Assembly (NCBI GenBank): GCA_045533485.1
Contig: JAZSHX010000048.1
Coordinates: forward strand, 1-49,532
Reading direction: 5' to 3'
Length of the DNA stretch: 49,532 nucleotides
Source of the DNA: Scatosoma sp045533485
GTDB taxonomy: Bacteria > Bacillota > Clostridia > Christensenellales > Borkfalkiaceae
The translations under genes were made by a program, and so were the position numbers. Shown piece by piece: positions 16,881 through 24,803 of this stretch. The notes below the pieces were generated by a model, which was not told the origin of the DNA, ran no database searches, and saw only the letters and a program-made list of their open reading frames with translations. The first letter of the stretch is position 1. Every line of letters begins with the position of its first letter.

Positions 16881-16924
16881 TTTATCGATTTAGTCGTATT
16901 TTTTATCGATAATTCGATAAAAAA
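16881..16924. promoter_or_regulatory. Palindromic operator candidate upstream of adh
   Basis: Two tandem sites. The distal one (16899-16924) is a perfect inverted repeat with 11-bp arms TTTTTTATCGA and TCGATAAAAAA around TAAT. The proximal one (about 16881-16899) is a degenerate version, TTTATCGATTTAGTCGTA. They lie about 25-70 bp upstream of the -35 box. That is an activator-type position, or the distal hairpin could belong to transcription arriving from the right. Confidence 0.55.
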
Positions 16925-16930
16925 GTAGCA

Positions 16931-16975
16931 AAAAGGCGTAACCGTTCGCAAAAATCGCGAAAAATTACGCCTTTT
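16931..16975 (-). terminator. Terminator of the UDP-sugar pyrophosphorylase operon
   Basis: AAAAGGCGTAA (16931-16941) pairs with TTACGCCTTTT (16965-16975); an inner GCGA/TCGC pairing is possible. It lies 19 bp after the stop of the small gene. Confidence 0.75.
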
Positions 16976-16993
16976 ATGGTTAAAATGGAAAAC

Positions 16994-17347
16994 TTACGCT
17001 AAGCCGTAAGCGAGCACGATACGTACGTTGGCATCGAAAATGTTATGCACGAACAAGCGCACGGCTTCCGCCGTGGTAGCGTCCGCAAGCCCGTTTTCGT
17101 TGCTTTTGAGCATGGTTACTGCCGCGTTGAAGTTCTTATAAATAACCTGCGCGTCTTCTTCAATCGCGGTATACGCTTCTTCTTCGCCATTTTGCTGAAT
17201 ATCGAAAATTTCTTCCACGGTGTCGTTCATCGCCGTTAAAATTTTCACGTCGCCCGTTTTCAAAAACGCCACGGCTTCGTTGTTCAAATCGCATAAAAGC
17301 TTAATAAAGTGTTGCAGCTTATCGTTGCCTACAAGTTCCGTTGCCAT
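16994..17347 (-). CDS. Small helical protein of unknown function, coupled to UDPGP gene
   Basis: A 117-residue, acidic, soluble protein predicted to be mostly alpha-helical, with no cysteine pair or catalytic motif that I recognise. Its ATG overlaps the stop of the preceding pyrophosphorylase gene as TAATG, so translation is coupled and the two products are probably needed in similar amounts. CGGAG upstream can serve as ribosome binding site. It ends the operon. It may be a partner or regulator of the enzyme, but this rests only on position. Confidence 0.7.
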   Translation of the reverse strand: MATELVGNDKLQHFIKLLCDLNNEAVAFLKTGDVKILTAMNDTVEEIFDIQQNGEEEAYTAIEEDAQVIYKNFNAAVTMLKSNENGLADATTAEAVRLFVHNIFDANVRIVLAYGLA

Positions 17348-18576
17348 TATAATTCCACTCCGTTTAATTTCAAAAGCTCGCGCGCCGATTCCACGCTGTC
17401 CACGCCCGTTTTATTTTTAATGGGCGCAAATTCCTTTTCGCGCACTACTTCAAAAGGCAATACGCTGCCCATCGGTTTAATCAAATCCACGGCAAGTGTT
17501 TCAAACTTTTTGCCGTTTTCCTTGTCGGGCTTACGCGTTTGCCCGTCTTCGCAAAGACATTCGATTTTCTTTTCTACAATATGTACGGGGATTTTTTGTT
17601 CCACGATTTCTTCCAGCTTGGAAAGACGGAACAAATAATTCATAATTGCGCCGTAGCAGTACGCCAAATTGCCGTCTGCGTCCTTTTGGTTTGCCATTTC
17701 GTCCGTCAACTCGTAATATTCGATGATGTCGGGCTTGTCGCCGTCCATACAAAGCACGCCAACCTTTTCATAGGGGTTGGTTTTGCAAATAACTTTCGCG
17801 CCGCAGTTTACGCCCGAAGCAATCGTCGCGCCGACGAATACGGGATCTGCAATGCGTTGCAACACGTTATCCACGGCGTAAATGTTCAACCATTCTACGC
17901 CCTTTTCGTGTAAATCTTCGCAAAGCCCTGCTCTTTGCAAGGAGCTAAACCAGCCGCCGTTGCCGTTCGGGGAAAGCGCGGGCGTATCCTTTCTTTCCAG
18001 CATAATTTTGCCGTTATAATCTACCGCAGGCGCCATATCTTGTTTGAAGAAATGCACTTCTTCCGCCGTATAGCCAAAATAGTTGTGTGCTTTCCAAAAA
18101 GACGTGGTTTGCTCATGGTTTTTATCGCTAGTCATGATATACAAAGGCACTTTCACGCCGCATTTTTCGTTGACTTCCGCCAAATTTCTCATTTGCTGTT
18201 CAAAGATATACAAGGGCTTGGTTACCCCGATATCGTACGCGCCTTTAGGTCCGTCTACGCCAAGACGCGTGCCCATCCCGCCGGCAAGCAGCACTGCCGC
18301 TACCTTACCTTCCTTAATGGCTTGTACGCCAAGCGTTTGGAACTTTTCCTTGCTTTTTTCGATATCATTAAGCTTCAAACCGTTAATGGGATGAATATCA
18401 CGGTCTTTACCGCTCATATCTACGGGATTTTTCAAAGCGTCTTCAAAATCCCAACTGATATTTTCAATGGCTAGCAATAAATTTGCTTTGCCCTGTTTGT
18501 CCAACTCATCGTAATAAGCAAGGAGCTGCATTTGATTTTTTTCTTGTAATAAGGTTTTTGCCTGTTGATACGTCAT
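17347..18576 (-). CDS. UDP-sugar pyrophosphorylase (UDPGP family)
   Basis: A 409-residue nucleotidyltransferase making a UDP-sugar from UTP and a sugar 1-phosphate, of the eukaryote-like UDPGP/AGX family rather than GlmU or GalU. The nucleotide loop LLAGGMGTRLGVDGPKG lies near residue 98. NGNGGWFSSL and a VDNVL metal-site region follow. The sequence fits UDP-N-acetylglucosamine or UDP-glucose activity; I cannot separate them. I chose the ATG at 18576 because AGAGGT lies 6 nt upstream; an ATG 18 bp earlier has none. Confidence 0.88.
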   Translation of the reverse strand: MTYQQAKTLLQEKNQMQLLAYYDELDKQGKANLLLAIENISWDFEDALKNPVDMSGKDRDIHPINGLKLNDIEKSKEKFQTLGVQAIKEGKVAAVLLAGGMGTRLGVDGPKGAYDIGVTKPLYIFEQQMRNLAEVNEKCGVKVPLYIMTSDKNHEQTTSFWKAHNYFGYTAEEVHFFKQDMAPAVDYNGKIMLERKDTPALSPNGNGGWFSSLQRAGLCEDLHEKGVEWLNIYAVDNVLQRIADPVFVGATIASGVNCGAKVICKTNPYEKVGVLCMDGDKPDIIEYYELTDEMANQKDADGNLAYCYGAIMNYLFRLSKLEEIVEQKIPVHIVEKKIECLCEDGQTRKPDKENGKKFETLAVDLIKPMGSVLPFEVVREKEFAPIKNKTGVDSVESARELLKLNGVEL

Positions 18577-18606
18577 AAAACTACCTCTTTCCATTTGTCT
18601 ATACGT

Positions 18607-18635
18607 ATTTTATCAAATTTACACGCGAAAAGCAA
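18607..18635 (-). promoter_or_regulatory. Promoter of UDP-sugar pyrophosphorylase operon
   Basis: On the minus strand TTGCTT (18635-18630), 17-nt spacer, TAAAAT (18612-18607). Confidence 0.65.
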
Positions 18636-18674
18636 GTTTTTCATCGTGCTTTTTGATATATTTTCTTATTTTGA

Positions 18675-18710
18675 ACGCGTGCGCACGTGTACACGCATAC
18701 ACGCGCGTGT
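18675..18710. other. 36-nt perfect alternating purine-pyrimidine tract (Z-DNA prone)
   Basis: Every base from 18675 to 18710 alternates purine and pyrimidine, mostly CG, GT and AC steps. It contains the nested palindromes GTGCGCAC, CACGTG and GTGTACAC. It lies 40-75 bp upstream of the -35 box of the pyrophosphorylase operon and past the terminator of the next gene. Such tracts can adopt left-handed DNA under negative supercoiling. Confidence 0.75.
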
Positions 18711-18762
18711 TGCGAAGTATATAAATTTTGTTATAAGGGCGTTTGCTTTTTTGCTAAACTAT

Positions 18763-18792
18763 AAAAAAAGACGAAGCTCTGTGCTTCGCCTT
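18763..18792 (-). terminator. Terminator of the PH-domain protein gene
   Basis: On the minus strand GGCGAAGCAC pairs with GCTTCGTC, followed by TTTTTTT. It lies just after the stop at 18803. Confidence 0.8.
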
Positions 18793-18802
18793 ATTTTGCG
18801 TT

Positions 18803-19291
18803 TTAATAACGACGGTAACCACCCATAGGCGCGTTCATCGCCATCGCTTGCGCCGTCCATTGTGCTTGACGTACAAGACGGTCTTCTTCAAACTGGTCGA
18901 TTTGCCCCAAAATAACGCTCTTAAATTCGTCGGCGTTATGAATACGCTCTTCAATCACACCTTCGGGCGTTGTGATATAAATCTTGTTGGTATTGAATAT
19001 TCTGCCAAAGAACGTAGTTTTTACGCGCACGTCTTGAATTTTATTCAAGGGCACGTCGAAAGATCTGGTATTGAAAACGCCTTCCTTGTGCACGATACGT
19101 TTGTTGGTCAACACCAACTCAATATGCGTGAAAACAATCGTCTTAATGATTGCTCTAATCAAAGGGATCAACAGCATCCAGAAACATAAAATACCAAATA
19201 CCCATTGACCGACCAGCTTCCATCTGCAACGCTTTGCGTGATCGGCAATCAGTTCTTTTTCGTATAAATGCTTTTCTACGTATTTGCCCAT
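18803..19291 (-). CDS. Membrane protein with bacterial PH domain (YdbS/DUF304 type)
   Basis: A 162-residue protein. Residues about 27-52 form one or two transmembrane helices (VFGILCFWMLLIPLIRAI), followed by a bPH2 domain with the typical LTNKRIVHKEGVFNTRSFDVPL and KIQDVRVKTTFFGRIF stretch. It ends in a disordered Gln/Ala/Met tail. The family is membrane-associated; its biochemical role is not established. The start has AAGGAG. A 14-bp palindrome lies between its promoter and its start, so it may have a dedicated repressor. Confidence 0.82.
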   Translation of the reverse strand: MGKYVEKHLYEKELIADHAKRCRWKLVGQWVFGILCFWMLLIPLIRAIIKTIVFTHIELVLTNKRIVHKEGVFNTRSFDVPLNKIQDVRVKTTFFGRIFNTNKIYITTPEGVIEERIHNADEFKSVILGQIDQFEEDRLVRQAQWTAQAMAMNAPMGGYRRY

Positions 19292-19319
19292 AACCGTAAC
19301 TCCTTGCTATATTGCGTCT

Positions 19320-19333
19320 ACCACACGTGTGGT
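19320..19333. promoter_or_regulatory. 14-bp perfect palindrome in a 5' leader
   Basis: ACCACACGTGTGGT, about 25-40 bp downstream of the -10 box of the PH-domain gene, is placed like a roadblock operator. Confidence 0.45.
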
Positions 19334-19357
19334 AAGGTTTCCTTTTATCCTATCAAT

Positions 19358-19386
19358 ATTGTACCGCAAAATATGCAAAAAGTCAA
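19358..19386 (-). promoter_or_regulatory. Sigma-A promoter of PH-domain protein gene
   Basis: On the minus strand TTGACT (19386-19381), 17-nt spacer, TACAAT (19363-19358). Confidence 0.72.
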
Positions 19387-19419
19387 TACTTTTTCACAAC
19401 TTATCCGTGCTTTATGCAA

Positions 19420-20037
19420 TTATTTTTCGTCAAAATTCTCTTTTTGCGGACGGAAATGCGCCGTTAGCGTTCGCTTTGCCATAGAAAATACTTTTACCAT
19501 AGGTAAAAAAAGTATGCTCACGCTCACTGCCGTGCAGATAACTTGCGGTATCATAAACGGAAGCGAAGCCAAAAAATATGCTTTTCTTGCACGCGCGGAA
19601 TAGCCGTACCAAAGGGGCGTTAAAACGTTGTCGAACATAGAAAAAAACACCGTGCATACACACGCAATCAAAACAAGCCACACCAAGTTTTTACCGCTAA
19701 CACGCAGTTTTTTTCCAAGCAAACCGAATAAAAGAGCAAGCAAATTGAAATACACAAGATATAAAATGAGTACGGTAGCAAAAAAGCCGAACACAAGCTG
19801 TCGAATGAGCGCAAATGCCGTCGCCGCGATACAGCCGCGTTTTGCACCGAACGCAAACGCATACGCAACGAAGCTCACCGTTACAAGCTCCACCCCCGGT
19901 ACAGCGGCAAAAACAAGCTGCAACGCAAGCACAAGCGCAACGAACGCGGCAAGATACGCGCATTCCTTTGCCGAATACACGCCCACCGTTTTCGCTTTTA
20001 TTTTGCTTTGCTTTTTTTGCAGCTTATCTTCGCTCAT
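19420..20037 (-). CDS. ECF transporter S component, predicted cobalamin uptake
   Basis: A 205-residue membrane protein with about six hydrophobic segments and the AAFVALVLALQLVFAAVPGVE start typical of ECF substrate-binding subunits (residues about 29-48). It is the second gene behind a cobalamin riboswitch, after a transcobalamin-like lipoprotein, so B12 or a precursor is the likely substrate (inference from context). It lacks ATPases and needs a shared EcfA-EcfA'-EcfT module. Its start lies inside a copy of the dispersed word, and no clear AGGAGG is seen. The end overlaps no neighbour. Confidence 0.8.
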   Translation of the reverse strand: MSEDKLQKKQSKIKAKTVGVYSAKECAYLAAFVALVLALQLVFAAVPGVELVTVSFVAYAFAFGAKRGCIAATAFALIRQLVFGFFATVLILYLVYFNLLALLFGLLGKKLRVSGKNLVWLVLIACVCTVFFSMFDNVLTPLWYGYSARARKAYFLASLPFMIPQVICTAVSVSILFLPMVKVFSMAKRTLTAHFRPQKENFDEK

Positions 20038-20050
20038 CGCATACCTGCCC
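20038..20050 (+). repeat. Dispersed word, copy C
   Basis: CGCATACCTGCCC, immediately upstream of the ATG of the S component (on its strand GGGCAGGTATGCG then ATG). It may stand in for the ribosome binding site. Confidence 0.6.
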
Positions 20051-20088
20051 TATTCGTTTTCTTTTATCGTCGTATTTTACTGCCCGTT

Positions 20089-20532
20089 TTAGAAAGTGGT
20101 ATATACCCAAATGTAATATCCGCCGTCTACTACCAACAAAGCGTCCGCGCCCAAAATCGCGCTGCCGTAAACCGCGTCGTTATAAGTATACGTTCCCCAG
20201 TCTGTATTTGCCATTTCTGCATCCGACGTGTACAACATCCAGCAGGAAGAAAAGTCCGCGGGATTTTCTTTACCGTTAATGCCGTTTACCATCGTGCCCG
20301 AAAGCGTGTAGCTGATTTTTTCTGCTTCTTGCAACGATTTCATAACGTCAAGGAGCGTTTGATTTTCCTGCGCTTTTTCCACTTTAATCACCACGCACGT
20401 TTCCGTCGTTTCCACGACCGCCGCATCGGCAGGCGCGAACACCTTTGAAAACAGCGAGCAACCCGTAAACATACATACGCTCACCATCAAACAAGCCAAC
20501 AAAGATACCAAATAATTGATTTTACGTTTCAT
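20089..20532 (-). CDS. DUF4430 transcobalamin-like lipoprotein
   Basis: A 147-residue exported lipoprotein. The signal peptide MKRKINYLVSLLACLMVSVC ends in lipobox FTGC (lipidated Cys near residue 25). After a short linker comes one DUF4430 domain, the family related to the C-terminal domain of transcobalamin and intrinsic factor. Visible hallmarks are QTLLDVMKSL, INGKENP, CWMLYTSD and the C-terminal YYIWVYTTF. The ATG at 20532 has AGGAGG 6 nt upstream. It is controlled by a cobalamin riboswitch, so it probably captures B12 outside the cell and hands it to the S component encoded next. Confidence 0.85.
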   Translation of the reverse strand: MKRKINYLVSLLACLMVSVCMFTGCSLFSKVFAPADAAVVETTETCVVIKVEKAQENQTLLDVMKSLQEAEKISYTLSGTMVNGINGKENPADFSSCWMLYTSDAEMANTDWGTYTYNDAVYGSAILGADALLVVDGGYYIWVYTTF

Positions 20533-20544
20533 AGAACGCCTCCT

Positions 20545-20591
20545 AAAAAAAATTTTTCCGTACTCCTGATTTTTCAAGGCATACGGAAAAA
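20545..20591 (-). terminator. Terminator of the cobalamin riboswitch
   Basis: On the minus strand TTTTTCCGTA (20591-20582) pairs with TACGGAAAAA (20562-20553), followed by TTTTTTTT and then the AGGAGG of the lipoprotein gene. Bases 20569-20579 in its loop can pair perfectly over 11 bp with 20650-20660, giving an antiterminator. Confidence 0.8.
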
Positions 20592-20664
20592 AGCGCAACA
20601 AAACAAGCCGCTGTCCCAAAAGGCAACGGTACGTTCTTTTTCACATCCCCTTGAAAAATACGTT

Positions 20665-20865
20665 TCCCCGTTCGCGGCAGGTCTCCCGACTTACAACGTC
20701 CTTGGCATACAAAACAAAGCTTGGTCGCATACCTGCCCCTATCCTTCCCATAATTTACAGTGGATATAGGCAGACGTTCTTACGGTTGCGGGGGCAGTGG
20801 AGCAACTTGAAAAAAACTTCAATTTCTCTCTTCCCTATTAAACGCTTTCCTTAAAAAGCGTACCG
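20665..20865 (-). promoter_or_regulatory. Cobalamin (B12) riboswitch
   Basis: Reading the minus strand, the leader has the B12-box order: CCACTGCCCCCGCAACCGTAAG (in part), then CCACTG near a TGGGAAGG, and it closes with AAGTCGGGAGACCTGCC. These are the conserved cobalamin-aptamer elements. A variable loop carries a copy of the dispersed word (20726-20739). The terminator and antiterminator downstream show that control is by transcription attenuation. Confidence 0.92.
20726..20739 (+). repeat. Dispersed word, copy B
   Basis: CGCATACCTGCCCC inside a variable part of the cobalamin riboswitch, between the GGGAAGG segment and the terminal conserved segment. Confidence 0.65.
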
Positions 20866-20886
20866 CGCGGTTAAATTATTGATATC

Positions 20887-20915
20887 AGTATAGCAAACCG
20901 TCACAAAAATTGCAA
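20887..20915 (-). promoter_or_regulatory. Sigma-A promoter of the cobalamin operon
   Basis: On the minus strand TTGCAA (20915-20910), 17-nt spacer, TATACT (20892-20887). Confidence 0.72.
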
Positions 20916-21030
20916 GTGTTTTACGCGGATAAAAAGCAACAAAAAAACTGCCGAAAACAAACATAGCCGTTTTTCACGAAAAATATTTACAAAAAATCAC
21001 CCTTATTTGCAATTTTTTTCTTTCAAAGAC

Positions 21031-21059
21031 TTGAAAAAATTGCGCAAATCCGTTATAAT
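21031..21059 (+). promoter_or_regulatory. Sigma-A promoter of phosphohexomutase-transketolase operon
   Basis: TTGAAA (21031-21036), 17-nt spacer, TATAAT (21054-21059). Confidence 0.8.
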
Positions 21060-21134
21060 AGACGTATGTAAAAAGCGGTCGTTGCTATTCATAGCAAACC
21101 AAAGCCGTAAAAAACAGACGGGAGATTTTACAAA

Positions 21135-22736
21135 ATGACCGAAAGAGAATACTTACAACTTAAAAACGGTTCTGACGTGCGCGGTATCGCTTGCGAAGGC
21201 GTAGAAGGCGAAAACGTTACGCTTACCGCGGAAGCTGTGGAAAACGTAGCCAAAGCATTTTGCGTTTGGCTCATATCCCACACAGGCAAGACGGTCGTTA
21301 CCGTAGCCGTCGGGCACGATTCGCGTATCACTTCCCCTGCCCTTTGCGAAGCGGCAGTAAGCGGTGTTATCGGCACGGGACATAACGCCGTCGTAACGGG
21401 GCTTTCATCTACGCCGTCTATGTTCGCTTTATTGAAAGACGAAGCATTTAACGATCAATTCGGCTGTCAAGGTTCGATGATGATTACGGCAAGCCATTTG
21501 CCTTTCAACCGCAACGGCGTGAAGTTCTTTTCCCAAAACGGCGGACTGGAAAGCGCGGACGTAGAAGAAATACTCAACCTTGCCGCGACCTACCGTTTTG
21601 CCGAAGTACAAAACCAAGGCGAACGCATTGCCGCGCCCTATTTAGACAAATACGCAAGCGGACTTGTGGAAAAGGTACGCGCGGCAACGGGCGAAGAAAC
21701 GCCGCTTGCAGGCAAGCGCATTATCGTGGACGCAGGTAACGGTGCAGGCGGATTTTTCGTAGACAAGGTGTTAGCTCCGCTTGGCGCGGATACGACGGGT
21801 TCGCAATTTTTAGACCCCGACGGATATTTCCCTAACCATATCCCCAACCCCGAAAACAAAGACGCTATGGCGTCCATTTGCGCGGCAGTGAAAAAAGCCA
21901 ACGCCGATTTCGGTATCATTTTCGACACGGACGTAGACAGAGCAGGCGCAGTGGATAAAAACGGCGAAGAAATCAACCGCAACCGCTTGATTGCGCTTAT
22001 CTCCGCTATTTTGCTTGCGGAAAAGCCAGGCACAATCGTGACCGATTCGGTAACCAGCGACGGCTTAACGAAATTTATTCAAGCACGCGGCGGCAAGCAT
22101 TTGCGCTTCAAACGCGGCTATAAAAACGTAATCAATCAATCGTTGCATCTCAATGAAATCGGCGAATATTCGCCTTTGGCGATTGAAACAAGCGGTCACG
22201 CCGCCCTTTATGAAAATTATTTCTTGGACGACGGCGCATACTTGATTACGCGGCTGTTGATTGCGATGGCGCAAGCGGCAAAGGACGGCAAGGCGTTGAC
22301 CGATTATATCGCAGATTTGCAAATACCCTTGGAAGCAACGGAAATTCGTTTGCGCTTTAAGGACGGCGTGGATTTCCAAACGCTGGGCAAGCAAATCATC
22401 AGCGATTTCAGCAAGCACGGCGCGAACGCGTATTACGCAACGCCTGCAAAAGATAACTACGAAGGGTTTAGACTTTGCTACGATACCTACCACGGCGACG
22501 GATGGGCGCTTATGCGTATGAGCTTGCACGAACCCATTTTGCCCATCAACGTGGAATCGGACAGCGTAAACGGCGCGGTTAAGATTATCAAGGATATCTA
22601 TTATTTCTTGCGCGCGTACGATTGTATTGATATAGAGCCGCTTGTAGACGCTATACAAGCTTGGCGCAAGACGACGATTGCGGACACCAACAAAAAGTGG
22701 GCGGCAGTCGGCAAAGCCAAGTTAAAATCTTTTTAA
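21135..22736 (+). CDS. Alpha-D-phosphohexomutase (phosphoglucomutase/phosphomannomutase)
   Basis: A 533-residue enzyme that moves phosphate between C1 and C6 of a hexose. The phosphoserine loop is MITASHLPFNRNG (near residue 121), the Mg-binding loop is DTDVDRAGAVD (near 272), and the sugar loop is ETSGHAALYEN (near 350). The family covers glucose, mannose and glucosamine phosphates; the ETSGHAAL loop suits PGM/PMM rather than GlmM. GGGAGA precedes the start. Transketolase follows after 48 bp without a terminator, so sugar-phosphate metabolism genes are grouped here. Confidence 0.92.
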   Translation: MTEREYLQLKNGSDVRGIACEGVEGENVTLTAEAVENVAKAFCVWLISHTGKTVVTVAVGHDSRITSPALCEAAVSGVIGTGHNAVVTGLSSTPSMFALLKDEAFNDQFGCQGSMMITASHLPFNRNGVKFFSQNGGLESADVEEILNLAATYRFAEVQNQGERIAAPYLDKYASGLVEKVRAATGEETPLAGKRIIVDAGNGAGGFFVDKVLAPLGADTTGSQFLDPDGYFPNHIPNPENKDAMASICAAVKKANADFGIIFDTDVDRAGAVDKNGEEINRNRLIALISAILLAEKPGTIVTDSVTSDGLTKFIQARGGKHLRFKRGYKNVINQSLHLNEIGEYSPLAIETSGHAALYENYFLDDGAYLITRLLIAMAQAAKDGKALTDYIADLQIPLEATEIRLRFKDGVDFQTLGKQIISDFSKHGANAYYATPAKDNYEGFRLCYDTYHGDGWALMRMSLHEPILPINVESDSVNGAVKIIKDIYYFLRAYDCIDIEPLVDAIQAWRKTTIADTNKKWAAVGKAKLKSF

Positions 22737-22784
22737 CCGCACTATTTTAGCAACGTAATTTTTTTATCAGGAGACCTATAAATC

Positions 22785-24785
22785 ATGGACGTACAAAAAA
22801 CAACCATCAACGCGATAAGAGTTTTATCCGCAGAAGCAATCGAAAAAGCAAAATCCGGCCACCCCGGCTTGCCCCTTGGCTGTGCCCCGATTGCTTACAC
22901 GCTTTATCAACACTTTTTGAAATTTAACCCCAGCCAACCCACTTGGGATAACCGCGACCGCTTCGTGCTGTCGGCAGGTCACGGCTCTATGCTGTATTAT
23001 TCCTTGTTACACCTTTATGGGTTTGGCTTGACCAAAGAAGATTTAATGAATTTCCGTCAGCTTGGCTCTAAAACCCCCGGTCACCCCGAATACGGCCACA
23101 CCGTAGGGGTGGAAACGACGACGGGTCCCTTGGGACAAGGCATTGCAAACGCCGTGGGTATGGCGCTTGCGGAAGCGCATTTGGCGGCAAAATACAACCG
23201 CCCCGGCTTCCCCGTAGTGGACCACTACACCTATGCAATTTGCGGCGACGGTTGCTTGGAAGAAGGTATTTCCTATGAAGCGTGCTCCTTTGCAGGCACG
23301 AACAAGCTGCACAAATTAATTCTTTTCTATGACGATAACGATATTACCATCGAAGGGGATACGGACGTTACGTTCAAGGAAAACGTAGGCGCGCGTTTCG
23401 CGGCGCAAAACTGGCAAGTATTGCGCGTGGATTTGACCTGCTCCCCCGACGACGTAGACGCACTCAAAGCCGCTGTGGAAAAGGCAAAAGCCAACAAAGA
23501 AAAACCGTCTGTAATTATTTGCCGTACGTATATCGGCTACGGCTCTCCCTTGCAAAACAGCGAAAAGAGCCACGGTGCTCCCCTTGGCGCGGACAATTTG
23601 GCAAAAACGAAACAAAAGCTTGGTTGGGACTACGCGCCGTTTGAATGTCCCGAAGAAGTGTTCGCGCACTGCGCAGAAGCAGGCGAACGCGGCAAAAACG
23701 CGCAAGTGTTCTGGAAAAAGATGATGGTGGATTTTGAAAATCAATATCCCGAGCTGTACGCAGAATATAAAGCGGCGATGGCAGGCGAAATGCCCAACTT
23801 TGACGAAATCGAAGGTTTGTACGATTTTTCTAAACCTATGGCAACCCGTCAAACTTCCGCACAGGTGCTTAACCAGCTTGCGGCGAAAATTCCTTCGCTT
23901 ATGGGCGGTTCGGCAGACTTAGGCCCTTCCAACCTTTCGCAAATGAAGGATACGGAAACGGTGAAATACGGCACGTTCTCCGCGGAAAATTACGCAGGCA
24001 GAAATATGCACTTCGGTATCCGCGAACAAGCGATGGTGGCTATGGCAAACGGTATGCAGCTGCACGGCGGTATTCAAGCGTACTGCGCAACCTTCTTCGT
24101 GTTCACCGATTACTGCAAATCGTCCATCCGTCTTTCGGCGTTAATGGGCTTGCCCGTAACGTATATCTTCACGCACGACTCTATCGGCGTTGGCGAAGAC
24201 GGCCCTACGCATCAACCCATTGAGCATTTGGTTATGCTCCGTTCTATCCCGAATATGAAAGTGTATCGCCCTGCCGACGGTAAAGAAACGGCGGCGGCTT
24301 GGGTATCCGCGCTTAGCGGCAAACAGCCCACGGCGCTTGTGCTTACCCGTCAAGCGTTGCCGCAATACGAAAACAGCGGCAAGCAAGCTTTGAACGGCGG
24401 TTACGTTTTAGAAGACTGCGAAGGTACGCCCGACGTGCTTTTGATCGGTACGGGTTCGGAAGTGGAGCTTTGCGTGAAAGCCAAAGCCGTGCTTGCCGGC
24501 GAAAATATCAAAGCGCGCGTAATTTCGATGCCCTGCTTGGAAGTGTTTGAAAAACAAAGCGAAGAATACAAGCAAAGCGTATTGCCTTGCGAAGTGAAAG
24601 CAAGAGTTTGCGTGGAAGCCGCTTCTCCGTACAGCTGGTATAAATACGCAGGCGAAAAAGGCGAAATTTTGGCAATCAACAGCTTTGGTATCTCCGCACC
24701 TGCAAAGGACGCGTTCGCGCATTTTGGTTTCAACGTGGAAAACGTCGTAGCCAAAGCGTTCGCATCTATCAAAAAATGCAACTAA
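22785..24785 (+). CDS. tkt: Transketolase
   Basis: A full-length (666 residues) thiamine-diphosphate enzyme of the pentose phosphate pathway that moves two-carbon units between sugars. It has KSGHPGLPLG near residue 24, the TPP motif GDGCLEEGISYEA near 153, and the pyrimidine-domain stretch HDSIGVGEDGPTHQPIEH near 465. A C-terminal transketolase domain completes it. AGGAGACC supports the start. It is probably co-transcribed with the phosphohexomutase and ends at a strong terminator. Confidence 0.96.
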   Translation: MDVQKTTINAIRVLSAEAIEKAKSGHPGLPLGCAPIAYTLYQHFLKFNPSQPTWDNRDRFVLSAGHGSMLYYSLLHLYGFGLTKEDLMNFRQLGSKTPGHPEYGHTVGVETTTGPLGQGIANAVGMALAEAHLAAKYNRPGFPVVDHYTYAICGDGCLEEGISYEACSFAGTNKLHKLILFYDDNDITIEGDTDVTFKENVGARFAAQNWQVLRVDLTCSPDDVDALKAAVEKAKANKEKPSVIICRTYIGYGSPLQNSEKSHGAPLGADNLAKTKQKLGWDYAPFECPEEVFAHCAEAGERGKNAQVFWKKMMVDFENQYPELYAEYKAAMAGEMPNFDEIEGLYDFSKPMATRQTSAQVLNQLAAKIPSLMGGSADLGPSNLSQMKDTETVKYGTFSAENYAGRNMHFGIREQAMVAMANGMQLHGGIQAYCATFFVFTDYCKSSIRLSALMGLPVTYIFTHDSIGVGEDGPTHQPIEHLVMLRSIPNMKVYRPADGKETAAAWVSALSGKQPTALVLTRQALPQYENSGKQALNGGYVLEDCEGTPDVLLIGTGSEVELCVKAKAVLAGENIKARVISMPCLEVFEKQSEEYKQSVLPCEVKARVCVEAASPYSWYKYAGEKGEILAINSFGISAPAKDAFAHFGFNVENVVAKAFASIKKCN

Positions 24786-24803
24786 TTTCCTGATAAAAAC
24801 ACT

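Noticed and set aside
15484..16893. Long open frame (469 codons) antisense to the alcohol dehydrogenase gene
   Set aside because: It is the complement of a certain gene, rich in Arg, His and Cys as antisense frames of this genome are, with no ribosome binding site or family motif.
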